Positions 16,354 to 25,900 of a DNA stretch of 64,000 bases are shown piece by piece (positions within the stretch are counted from its first letter, which is position 1; each line of letters starts with the position of its first letter). Source of the DNA: an uncultured Bacteroidales bacterium (lineage in GTDB: Bacteria; Bacteroidota; Bacteroidia; Bacteroidales; P3). Made by a program: the position numbers and the translations under genes. The notes below the pieces were generated by a model. That model did no database searches, was not told the DNA's origin, and was given only the letters and a program-made list of their open reading frames with translations. The DNA lies in NCBI GenBank assembly GCA_900317955.1, contig ONIP01000007.1, forward strand, positions 1-64,000, read 5' to 3'.

Positions 16354-16833
16354 TTATTCGGTCAAGATGGCTATGGCGCGATCTGCATCTTCCGCGCTCA
16401 GCCCAATCCGAGGATTGGTAAAAACGGCGAATGGTATTTGTTCAGGAAGAAAATCATCACCGTCGTCAACGATTACATACCTGTAGGATTGAGGTTCGTC
16501 GCATGTGTTGTCGTGCAGCCAACGGGCTATTTCCATGCCCCGTTTAAACATATAGCCGCCGGTAACATCAGGAGTTATCCCGCGTAAAAAACCTGGCATC
16601 GAACGTCTTTTCCACAATTCCCGCATGGCGTCAAAACCAAGGTATTTCCATGAAGATGTGATAATAATGTCAGCATCTGTTGCATCAACGAGCCTGTTCA
16701 GATTGTCAACGGCGTTAGCATCGAAGAACGGCCCCAGTTCATCCCTGACAGGAAGGCCTAAATCCTTACGGCCAAGATTGTTCCTATCGGTGCTTATCAC
16801 CCCGTCAAAATCCAGAAAGATATATCTCGTCAT
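16354..16833 (-). CDS. HAD-like protein of the 'Swiss army knife' type
   Basis: 159 aa. The N-terminal HAD motif I is IFLDFDGVI (Asp8, Asp10), followed by motif II IIITSSWK and a final acidic motif VIVDDGDDFLPEQ. This compact set matches the small HAD domains related to RNA-repair 'Swiss army knife' proteins and 5'-nucleotidase-like phosphatases. It lacks a large cap domain. No RNA ligase or kinase neighbours are present, so its substrate is open. It lies 49 bp downstream of rnr and may be its last co-transcribed gene. Confidence 0.75.
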   Translation of the reverse strand: MTRYIFLDFDGVISTDRNNLGRKDLGLPVRDELGPFFDANAVDNLNRLVDATDADIIITSSWKYLGFDAMRELWKRRSMPGFLRGITPDVTGGYMFKRGMEIARWLHDNTCDEPQSYRYVIVDDGDDFLPEQIPFAVFTNPRIGLSAEDADRAIAILTE

Positions 16834-16882
16834 GGCATCAAGCGTTGTTCTTGCTTCTAAACAGGCTCTACTAAAAAACTAT

Positions 16883-19222
16883 TCAGGATTCCTTTCGCTT
16901 TGTTCTTGTGCGTTTTGCAGTTCCTTTAGCCGACTTGGATGCCTTGGGTTTGCTTCTCTCTGAGGAACCTTTTTTTCGTCCAGAAGAACTGCTTTTCGTA
17001 CTCTTAGGATTGCGCGAAGAACCTCTTGCCTTGTCGCGAGGACTTTCGTAGGTCTCATCCACCATCTCGAAATCAATTAGTTTCTTCATCATGTCAACCC
17101 CTTTGACGCGTATGGTGACAGGGTCGCCCAACTTGTAACATTTGCCGTAGCGGCGTCCAATCACCTGGTAATTGTCTTCGTCCAGCATATAATAGTCACC
17201 CTGAAGGCTGCCGATGGGAATCATTCCCTCGCATTTGTTGCCCTCAATCTCGGCATAAATGCCCCATTTGCTAACGCCTGAAATCAAGGCCGGGAAAGTC
17301 TGTCCAAGCTTGTCGCTCAGATATTCCGCCTGTTTGTACTTCACGCTGGCGCGTTCGGCGTCGGCGGCTCTTTTTTCTGCCACAGAACAATGCTTGCAGT
17401 ATTCCTCGTACTCGTCGGCGCTTACCGAGGCTCCACCGTTCAGATAGCGTTCCAACAGTCTGTGTACCATCAAGTCGGGGTAACGTCGTATTGGAGAAGT
17501 GAAGTGTGTATAGTACGGGAATCCCAGCCCATAGTGGCCGATATTCTCTGTACTGTAATAGGCTTTCGCCATGGTGCGGATTGCAACCGTGTCAATCAGA
17601 TACTCCTCGCCCCGTCCTGCAATGGTCTTGAAAAGATTGTTGTAGCTGGAGGCAAGAGCCTGCCGGGTGTTGACCCGCATTTTATATCCCAACTTGGCAA
17701 CAAACTCAACGAATGTATTCAGTTTTTCTGGATTTGGCTCGTCGTGGACTCGGTATACAAATGTCTTGGCGGGCGCGCTTTTCTCTCCTTTGGCCTTACC
17801 CTTGTGTGCCATGCCCACATGCTCGGCCACTTTCTTGTTGGCAAGCAACATAAACTCCTCTATCAACCAGTTGGCCTCTTTCGACTCCTTGATGTACACT
17901 CCAATAGGCTTGGCATTCTCGTCCAGTATGAATTTCACCTCCTGGCTGTCGAAGTTGATGGCACCGGCCTTGTAGCGTTCTTCGCGCAGAATGGTGGCCA
18001 GTTTGTGCAACTCAAGGATGGCGTTCCCTGTTGCCTCCTCACCGGCTTTCACATTGCCCGAATCTATTATCTCCTGAGCCTGTTCGTAACTGTATCGTTG
18101 GTCGCTGTTTATAACGCTCTTCCCCATCCATACCTTTTTCACTGTGGCATTGCTGTCCATTTCCATTACCACGCTAAAGCATAGCTTGTCCTCGTGTGGG
18201 CGCAGCGAACAAACGCCGTTGCAAAGTTTCTCGGGCAGCATGGGAATCGTTCTGTCAACAAGGTACACGCTCGTTCCCCGTTCGTAAGCCTCGCGGTCGA
18301 TGGCGGTGCCGGGTTCCACGTAATGCGACACGTCGGCAATATGCACTCCCACTTCCACATTCCCGTTGCTGAGTGTTTTGAACGACAGTGCATCGTCAAA
18401 GTCTTTCGCGTCTTCGGGGTCTATGGTGAAGGTGGTCGTCTTTCTGAAATCCTTTCTCCCTTCATAGTCCTTTTTGGTAGGCTGGGCTATCCGTTCTGCC
18501 TCTTTCTCGGCAGCGGCTGGGAACTCCAGCGGAAAGTCATATTCAGCCAATATGGATTGCATCTCCACATTGTTGTCGCCGGGTTTGCCCAACCGTTTTA
18601 GTACACGGCCAACGGGGTTGTTCATTCTCTCCGGCCAGTCGGTCATCTCCACCAGCACTTTTTCTCCATCCTCGGCTCCGCCCAAGTCGTTCTGTGGTAT
18701 GAATATGTCCACCACCATCGACCTGCTGTCACTCACCATAAAGGCAAACCTGTCCTGTTTCTGGATGATGCCCACAAAACGGGTACGTGCTCGGTGCAGA
18801 ATCTCTGCCACCTGGCCTTCGGGCTTGCGCATCTTTCTTTGGGGGAACATCAGCACTTTCACTGTGTCCCCGTGCAGTGCGTGTCGGGTGTTGTTTGGCG
18901 TAATAAGGATGTCCTCGCGGCCTTCCTCCTGTGGAATGACGTATGCCTTGCCCGTCTGCTTCATGTCTATCGTTCCGACCACATAATTCTTCGGCAGCAA
19001 ATCGTCATTGATGTTCTTCGGATTAATCTTATACTTTCCTCGAGCCTCTGTGTCCTCCACCAGTATCTTGGCTTCGGCCATCTCCTGCATGGTTGCAGCC
19101 ACCAGTTGGCGGCTCCCCTTGTCGTGGGCGCCCACCCTTGATGCTATCTGCTTGTGGTTAAAAGACTCAAACGGATTGTTGGCGAATATTTTCAGTATCT
19201 GTTTTGCGTAGATTTCGTTCAT
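16883..19222 (-). CDS. rnr: ribonuclease R
   Basis: 779-aa 3'-5' exoribonuclease of the RNB family. An N-terminal winged helix (residues about 1-65) is followed by cold-shock domains and the catalytic RNB domain with DPEDAKDFDDA (Asp268, 274, 276, 277). HFTSPIRRYPDLMVHR precedes the S1 domain (ALISGVSKWGIYAEIEGNKCEGM). A Ser/Lys/Arg-rich basic tail of about 70 residues closes the protein, as in many RNase R proteins. It degrades structured RNA and acts in trans-translation. Confidence 0.96.
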   Translation of the reverse strand: MNEIYAKQILKIFANNPFESFNHKQIASRVGAHDKGSRQLVAATMQEMAEAKILVEDTEARGKYKINPKNINDDLLPKNYVVGTIDMKQTGKAYVIPQEEGREDILITPNNTRHALHGDTVKVLMFPQRKMRKPEGQVAEILHRARTRFVGIIQKQDRFAFMVSDSRSMVVDIFIPQNDLGGAEDGEKVLVEMTDWPERMNNPVGRVLKRLGKPGDNNVEMQSILAEYDFPLEFPAAAEKEAERIAQPTKKDYEGRKDFRKTTTFTIDPEDAKDFDDALSFKTLSNGNVEVGVHIADVSHYVEPGTAIDREAYERGTSVYLVDRTIPMLPEKLCNGVCSLRPHEDKLCFSVVMEMDSNATVKKVWMGKSVINSDQRYSYEQAQEIIDSGNVKAGEEATGNAILELHKLATILREERYKAGAINFDSQEVKFILDENAKPIGVYIKESKEANWLIEEFMLLANKKVAEHVGMAHKGKAKGEKSAPAKTFVYRVHDEPNPEKLNTFVEFVAKLGYKMRVNTRQALASSYNNLFKTIAGRGEEYLIDTVAIRTMAKAYYSTENIGHYGLGFPYYTHFTSPIRRYPDLMVHRLLERYLNGGASVSADEYEEYCKHCSVAEKRAADAERASVKYKQAEYLSDKLGQTFPALISGVSKWGIYAEIEGNKCEGMIPIGSLQGDYYMLDEDNYQVIGRRYGKCYKLGDPVTIRVKGVDMMKKLIDFEMVDETYESPRDKARGSSRNPKSTKSSSSGRKKGSSERSKPKASKSAKGTAKRTRTKRKES

Positions 19223-19252
19223 AAAATAGTTGTGTTAGTTTTTTTAGGAAAA

Positions 19253-21376
19253 TTATTTTTTCTGGAGAGTACCGTCAGGCTCCACCTCCTCAAATCCGCA
19301 ACGCTCCATCAAGGCCGCCTTGTCTGGTTTTCGACCCATGAAGTTGTGGAACAGCACCGAGGGATGCTCCGTGCCTCCTCTCGACAGAATCTTGCTGCGG
19401 AATGCCGAAGCTGTGGCGGCATTGAAAATCCCCTCTTTCTTGAACTTCGAAAAGATGTCGGCATCCAGTACCTCGGCCCACTTGTAGCCGTAATAACCCG
19501 AGGCGTATCCTCCTGCAAAAATGTGGGTGAATGCAGTGCTGGTGTTGGCTCCCTTCACCGGTGCCTGCAATTCTCTCATCCTTGCGTGTTCAAAATCCTC
19601 TATGCTTCCCGTTATCGGTTCTGTAATCGAATGGAACTCGTAGTCGATTATGCCCAGGTTCAGTTGGCGTATGCAGAGCCATCCGGCCATATACTTCTCT
19701 GCGGCTTTTATCTTGCGGATATACTCGCCCGGAATCGTGTCGCCGGTTTGGTAATGCTTGGCAAATGTGTTCAGGAACTCTGGCTCGTAGCACCAATTTT
19801 CCATTACCTGCGAAGGCATCTCCACAAAGTCGCGTTTCACATTCGTGCCGCTTAGGCTGGGATAGGTGCAGTCGGTCAGCAGGCAGTGTATCGCATGTCC
19901 GAACTCGTGCATAAATGTCTCCATCTCGTCAAAACTCAACAGGGCAGGCTTGTCTCCCACTGGCTTTGAGAAGTTGCACACTATCTGCACCAATGGACGC
20001 ACCTGTTTTCCTCCTATGTTGCTTTGCTCACGGAATGTCGTCTTCCAGGCACCGCTCCTTTTGCTTGCCCGAGGGTGCATGTCGAGGTAAAGCACACCCA
20101 TAAAACGTTTCCCGTCAAACACCTCGTATACTTTCACATCGGGATGGTAAACCTCTATCGCTTTAGTCTCGCGGAACGACAGTCCATACAACCTTCCGTA
20201 CAGATTGAAAATGCCCTGTCTCACGTTCTCCAGCGGCAGGTACGGCCTCAGCAGCTCCTGGTCAAAGTCGTACTTCTTCTGCTTCAGTTTCTCGCTGTAG
20301 TACGTCATGTCCCAGCGTTCCAATGGCAGTTTGGCCCCCATGCTCTCGGCAAAGATGCTTACCTCCTTCAGGTCCCGCTCCGCGTATGGCTTGGCAGCCT
20401 GGTACATCTCTTCAAGAAACCCCGACAACTCCTCCGGTGTGTTGCACATCCGGTTGCTCAGCACATACTGGCAGTAGTTTTTATAGCCCAAAAGGCTGGC
20501 TTGCTGGTAGCGCAGATACACCATCTCCTTGATCACCTCGTTGTTGTCGTTCTTGTTGCCGCGGTTGCCCCTGCTGTTGTAGGCGCGCCACATCTTCTCG
20601 CGGAGACTTCTGTTGTCGGCGTAGGTAATGAACGGCCCATACGATGGATAAGCCAGAGTGAACACCCATCCTGCCATCTTGCGCTCCTTGGCTTCTGCCT
20701 TGGCCGCGGCAACCACATTCTCTGGCAGTCCGGCAAGGTCTGCTTTGTCGGTGATGTGAAGAATAAAGTCATTGTTGTCTGCCAGCACGTTGCGGTTCAT
20801 CTGCTGCGACAATTCAGCCAGCCGCTCACTGTTTTTCGCAAAAGTCTCGCGCGCCTTTCCCGTCAGGTTCACGCCGTTCCGCACAAATCCATTGTATGTG
20901 TCCTCCAGCAGTGTGCTCTCCTCAGGGGTCAGTTTCAGGTTTTCCCGCTGCTTGTACACCGATTTCACCCTTTCAAACAAGTCCTGGTTCATATTCACGC
21001 TGTTCGAAAAGCGTGTCAGCTCAGGCGTCAGCTCCATCACAATGTTCTGCAACTCACTGTCGGTGTTGCATTCGTTCAGGTTGAACAACACGCTGCTGAT
21101 GCGGTCCAGTTTTTCGCTTGCCGTCTGCAATGCCACAATGGTGTTCTCAAAAGTCGGCGCGGCCTTCTGTTTGACTATGTTCTGAATATTCTTTTCGGCT
21201 TCCTTTATCGCCTCCCGTACGGCGGGAACATAATGTTCATTGCGTATCTTGCTGAACGGAGGTGTCTGGTGGGGAGTCTTCCATTCCTGCAGCAACGGGT
21301 TTGTGGTCTGCCCCAATGCGGGCTGAATTGTGCTAACGATTGTCATCAAAAGTATGGATTTTGCAATTTTTCTCAT
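19253..21376 (-). CDS. dcp: M3-family peptidyl-dipeptidase (Dcp-like)
   Basis: The ATG at 21376 gives MRKIAKSILLMTIVSTIQPALG, a Sec signal peptide, so the 707-aa enzyme is periplasmic. The zinc motif HEFGHAIH lies near residue 490, with a downstream Glu in the metal-binding helix. N-terminal QEWKTPHQTPPFSKIRNEHYVPAV and GYKNYCQYVLSNRMC are typical of Dcp/oligopeptidase A. The longer frame from 21487 adds an implausible leader. Removes C-terminal dipeptides from peptides. It sits 30 bp upstream of rnr. Confidence 0.93.
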   Translation of the reverse strand: MRKIAKSILLMTIVSTIQPALGQTTNPLLQEWKTPHQTPPFSKIRNEHYVPAVREAIKEAEKNIQNIVKQKAAPTFENTIVALQTASEKLDRISSVLFNLNECNTDSELQNIVMELTPELTRFSNSVNMNQDLFERVKSVYKQRENLKLTPEESTLLEDTYNGFVRNGVNLTGKARETFAKNSERLAELSQQMNRNVLADNNDFILHITDKADLAGLPENVVAAAKAEAKERKMAGWVFTLAYPSYGPFITYADNRSLREKMWRAYNSRGNRGNKNDNNEVIKEMVYLRYQQASLLGYKNYCQYVLSNRMCNTPEELSGFLEEMYQAAKPYAERDLKEVSIFAESMGAKLPLERWDMTYYSEKLKQKKYDFDQELLRPYLPLENVRQGIFNLYGRLYGLSFRETKAIEVYHPDVKVYEVFDGKRFMGVLYLDMHPRASKRSGAWKTTFREQSNIGGKQVRPLVQIVCNFSKPVGDKPALLSFDEMETFMHEFGHAIHCLLTDCTYPSLSGTNVKRDFVEMPSQVMENWCYEPEFLNTFAKHYQTGDTIPGEYIRKIKAAEKYMAGWLCIRQLNLGIIDYEFHSITEPITGSIEDFEHARMRELQAPVKGANTSTAFTHIFAGGYASGYYGYKWAEVLDADIFSKFKKEGIFNAATASAFRSKILSRGGTEHPSVLFHNFMGRKPDKAALMERCGFEEVEPDGTLQKK

Positions 21377-21523
21377 CTTTTTTAGATTTATTATGATTCT
21401 TATGGTCGGGATTGTGCAATAAAAAATACCAATCGCCGTTTTTTCTAACAATAACGTAAAGAACAAAAAATATTGTCCATGAAACAAAAAATATTAATTA
21501 ATAACACAAAACACCTATTTGCT

Positions 21524-22402
21524 ATGAAAAAAACTGTAACGGTATTAGCACTTGCCATCGTCGTCACGGCTTTGGCGTCATGTAACAACCATCAAGCAGA
21601 ACTGGATGCCGCCATCAAGACAAACGACTCCCTTTCCACCATCATCCAGAATAAAGATTCCGAACTCGACTCCCTCTTCTCCACCCTCAACCAGATTGAA
21701 GAAAACCTCGCTGCCGTCAACTCCCGCTACAATGCTGTCCAGGAACTCCGCCGTGCCAACATCGAAGGCCAGCCCAGCGTCAAGAACCAAATCAGTGCCC
21801 AGATTAAGGACATCGAAAACCTCATGGCTGCCAACAAGCAGAAGATTGCCAGCCTCCAGGCCAAACTCAATAACGACAGCAAAGAAAGCACCCGCCTTCA
21901 GGAACTTGTCAGCCGTCAGGAAGAGCGCATCGCCCAGCAGGAATCCCAGATCGCCCAGCTCCTTACCGAACTGGAGAACAACAAGGTGCTCATCAATAAG
22001 CTGAATCAGGATGTAACCGAACTCACCGCTTCCAATGCCCAGAAAGACCAATATATCAAACAGCAAACCACCGAGGCCAACCGTGCCTACTATGTTGTGG
22101 GTACCTACGACGACCTCAACGAGGCCGGTATCGTGAGCAAGGCTGGCGGTTTCATCGGCATCGGACGCCGTCAGGGCACCAACAGCGAAATGCCTCTCGA
22201 CCGTTTCACTCAGATTGACCGCACCAAAGTCACCACCATCCCCATCAATATGAGAAAAGCCATTGTGGTGTCCAAACACCCCGAGAATAGCTACGAACTG
22301 GTTATGGACGAGAACGACAACAAGCAGGTCTCCTATCTCCGCATCCTCAACCCCGCCAAATTCTGGGAACAGACCCGTTTCCTCGTCGTCTCCACCAAAT
22401 AA
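21524..22402 (+). CDS. coiled-coil lipoprotein (292 aa)
   Basis: The ATG at 21524 gives MKKTVTVLALAIVVTALASC, with the lipidated Cys at position 20. Residues about 25-185 form a long coiled coil rich in Q, N, E and K (TNDSLSTIIQNKDSELDSL through QKDQYIKQQTTEANRA). A C-terminal globular domain of about 100 residues follows (YYVVGTYDDLNEAGIVSKAG, RFTQIDRTKVTTIPI, PAKFWEQTRFLVV). This architecture is common among Bacteroidota periplasmic lipoproteins of unknown function. A terminator follows at 22438. Confidence 0.8.
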   Translation: MKKTVTVLALAIVVTALASCNNHQAELDAAIKTNDSLSTIIQNKDSELDSLFSTLNQIEENLAAVNSRYNAVQELRRANIEGQPSVKNQISAQIKDIENLMAANKQKIASLQAKLNNDSKESTRLQELVSRQEERIAQQESQIAQLLTELENNKVLINKLNQDVTELTASNAQKDQYIKQQTTEANRAYYVVGTYDDLNEAGIVSKAGGFIGIGRRQGTNSEMPLDRFTQIDRTKVTTIPINMRKAIVVSKHPENSYELVMDENDNKQVSYLRILNPAKFWEQTRFLVVSTK

Positions 22403-22437
22403 ACCCTATCTTAATAGATTATCTGTGATTATTAGTC

Positions 22438-22474
22438 GACTGGCTCCGGCCCTCCCGGTAGCCAGTCGCTCTTT
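22438..22474 (+). terminator. terminator after the coiled-coil lipoprotein
   Basis: GACTGGCT and AGCCAGTC arms around a GC-rich loop, followed by CGCTCTTTTTG. Confidence 0.75.
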
Positions 22475-22576
22475 TTGTATTCCCCACACTGTAGTACTTC
22501 CTTTGTTTAGACCACTTGAGAATTGATATTGCGGAAAAGTTTTAACATTGTTTGTGAAATAATCATTTATTTTGTG

Positions 22577-22584
22577 TATATTTG
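22577..22584 (+). promoter_or_regulatory. promoter of the BspA-like leader RNA
   Basis: TATATTTG matches the -7 consensus, with a TTTG about 21 nt upstream. It lies 362 nt before the BspA-like ATG, leaving an unusually long leader. Confidence 0.55.
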
Positions 22585-22590
22585 TAGCGT

Positions 22591-22897
22591 CGTTCTGCCG
22601 AGGTCGCGACGGGAATGGGTGGGGACAACTTATTGTCTTGCTGACGTTTCCATCACTATTAGGCAGGCGGCAGACATATTGAAAAAGACGTTGTAACAGC
22701 GTTTTATCAGCGGCACATGAATCTCGCAAATTCAAAATTGACACCGCAATAACGCAATGTACGACGTCCATGGTAGTATATAGGTTTCATACTATATACG
22801 TTACGCGTGGGCTTCGGCATTGCTTATTCTGTGTCAATGGCAATGCGAGAGCCTCATGTGCGGGATAAGCAAGAAAGTTGTTCCCGCGCTTTTTTTA
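22591..22897 (+). ncRNA. structured leader or independent RNA ending in a terminator
   Basis: Between the promoter at 22577 and the BspA-like gene lie several stems: GTATATAG 22776-22783 with CTATATAC 22792-22799; GCATTGC with GCAATGC, extended by GGCTT/GAGCC (about 22810-22856); and a terminator-like GCGGGA/TCCCGC hairpin followed by seven T (about 22861-22897). The terminator sits 49 nt before the ATG at 22946. This is the arrangement of an attenuator or riboswitch leader, but a separate small RNA is equally possible. I do not recognise the family. Confidence 0.45.
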
Positions 22898-22945
22898 TAT
22901 GTTGTATTGCAAGGAAATAAATTATTAATCCAAAACAATAACAAC

Positions 22946-25900
22946 ATGAAAAAACACAAATTATTCCTTTATGCCATCCTGCTGATGGTGTTGGCATGGC
23001 CGCAAAGCCTCCGTGCCTACGGTTTCTCCGCCGTCGCCCCAACCGGGCAGACCCTCTGCTACTACATAGTCTCAGGCGGGGTGCAAGTAACCTGGAGTGG
23101 TTATGTTATTGGAGACCTAACTATCCCCTCCACGGTCACATATAGTGGTATCACCTATAACGTCATCTCCATCGGCCAAGGTGCCTTCAATGACTGCACT
23201 GGCCTGACCTCCGTCACAATTCCCAATAGCGTCACCTCTATCGAAAACAGAGCCTTCTATTATTGCTCTGGCCTGACCTCCGTCACAATTCCCGATAGCG
23301 TCACCTCTATCGGCAACTATGCCTTCTATTATTGCAGCGGTCTGGCCTCTGTCACCATTGGCAATAGTGTTACTTCCATTGGTGTCTATGCCTTTGGAGA
23401 ATGTCCCAACCTGACCACTGTAAACTATAATGCAATCAATTGTACATTTATTGGCAGTAGTGTTTATGATGGCGGTTTTTCTGGCAGTACCTCAGTAAAT
23501 ATAGGGAATAATGTAACTCATATACCTAACTATGCATTCCCCTTTTGTCCTAGATTGACTTCAGTTACCATTCCTAACTCTGTCACTTCCATCGGCACAG
23601 ATGCCTTTTATAATTGTGTGGGATTGTCTGTGTCCATTCCAAATAGTGTCACCACTATTGGAAGCAATGCCTTTTATTACGTAAAATATATTGAATATCA
23701 CGGAACAGCTTCTGGTAGCCCTTGGGGAGCAAGATACATGAATCGTGTGAAGGATGGTGATTTTGTCTACTACGACAGCACTAGAACACAGCTATTGGCA
23801 TACGTCGGCAGCGGTGGAGTTGTCTCCATCCCCAACAATGTCACTTCCATTGGCAGCTATGCCTTCTATGGTTGCACTGGCCTGACCTCCGTCACTATCC
23901 CCAACAGCGTTACCACCATCGGGAACTCTGCCTTCGAGGGCTGCACTGGCCTGACCTCCGTCACTATCCCCAACAGCGTTACCACCATCGGGGACTGTGC
24001 CTTCTGGGGCTGCACTGGCCTGACCTCCGTTACCATCCCTAATAGCGTCACCTCCATCGGCGAATTTGCCTTCTGTGACTGCACAGGCCTAACATCCGTC
24101 ACTATTGGCAACAGTGTCATCTCCATCGGCGGCTATGCCTTCCGTGGCTGCACAGGCCTGACTTCCGTCACTATCCCCAACAGCGTTACTACCATCGGGA
24201 ACTCTGCCTTCGAGGGCTGCACAGGCCTGACTTCCGTCACTATTGGCAACAGTGTCACCTCCATCGGCCAATGCGGTTTCGCTTGTTGTAGTGGCCTGAC
24301 CTCTGTCACCATCCCCAATAGCGTCACTTCCATCGGCCGTGAAGCTTTCTCCGGTTGTAGTGGCCTGACCTCATTAACCGTACCAAACTCCGTAACAACA
24401 ATTGGTAGTCAGGCTTTTAATGGAATAACATTTCTCTATTATTATGGTAATGCAGTAGGTGCCAAATGGGGGGCTCTATTTATGAATATTTATTTAGAAA
24501 ACAATATAATTTATAGTAGCATCATTAAGGATACCATAGTCGGAACATACGGTCAAATAAATAATGTCACTATCCCCAATTCTGTTTTAACAATTTGTGA
24601 TTCAGCATTCATGTGGCAAACTCAGATTACCTCAATCACGATACCTAGATGGGTTAAAAGTATAGGTCGTAATGCGTTCTATGGATGTAATAACCTTACA
24701 ACCGTGAACTTTAATGCCGACAGCTGCACAAATATGGGATACGACAGTACTAGTGGGGCTGTGTATTATGTGTTTGGGGATTGCAATGTTACTACAGTCA
24801 ATATAGGTAACAATGTCAAGATGATTCCTAATGGAGGGTTCAGTGGATGCACTTATCTTGGTTCTATTACTATTCCAGATTCTGTGGAATCAATAGGGCA
24901 TAGATCGTTCTGGGGCTGCACGAGTCTTACTTCGATTACTATCCCTAGGAGAATTAGAAGTATAGGAGATAATGCATTCTATAATTGTAGCAACCTTGCA
25001 ACCGTAAACTTCAATGCCGACAGCTGCACCTATATGGGATTTCATACTGATACATATACTGCCTACAGGGTGTTTGGCAATTGTAGTGTTAGTACTATTA
25101 ATATTGGGAATAACGTTAAGATAATACCTTCTGCTGCATTTTGGAATTGTGTGCCGCAAACTATTGTTATTCCAGATTCCGTAAGACAAATAGGGATGGC
25201 AGCGTTCTACAATTGCAACAGTGTGAGTTCCATGACAATTGGTAGTTCTGTGAATACTATTGAAATGTATGCATTCTACAATTGTACTAATTTACATAAT
25301 GTCATAGTACGTAATGCGGAACCCCCGACGCTACCGCTCTGGTACGAATTTGAAAATATTCCAACTAACAGCATATTAACAGTCCCCTGTGGCAGAGACA
25401 GTATATATAATGCCAGTAATTGGGGGACATGGTTCTCCAATATTGTTGCAGATTGTTCGGAGCCGAGTAGCACCTATTACGACTTCTGGGATATCGCACC
25501 ATCCGGCGACACGCTCTATTATATCATCCTTGACTCTAACCGTGTGACGGTAGTGCATCCCTTTGCTTCCGACACTACGGAACAGGCCTGGTGGGACGGT
25601 GCCGTTCAGCCTACCGGCTCGCTGACAATCCCTGCCTCTGTAACATACAACGACACCACCTACACCGTGGTACGCATCAGCGAACATGCCTTCTATAACT
25701 GCACCAACCTCACCTCTGTCACTATCCCCAACACGGTGGACTCCATCGGCGAATGGGCGTTTGCCTATGGAACAAGTCTCGGCTCGGTGACACTCGGCAA
25801 CGCCGTCACCACCATTGGCTACGGAGCCTTCTATGGCTGCACGGGGCTCTCGCTGTTGGTCATCCCCGACTCGCTTACCACTATCGGAAGCCATGCCTTC

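Noticed and set aside
20024..21385. 453-aa frame antisense to the M3 peptidase
   Set aside because: No start signals or motifs; the M3 peptidase explains the region.
23196..24400. Regular repeats as a possible CRISPR array
   Set aside because: The 69-bp units are in frame, lack unique spacers and encode leucine-rich repeats.
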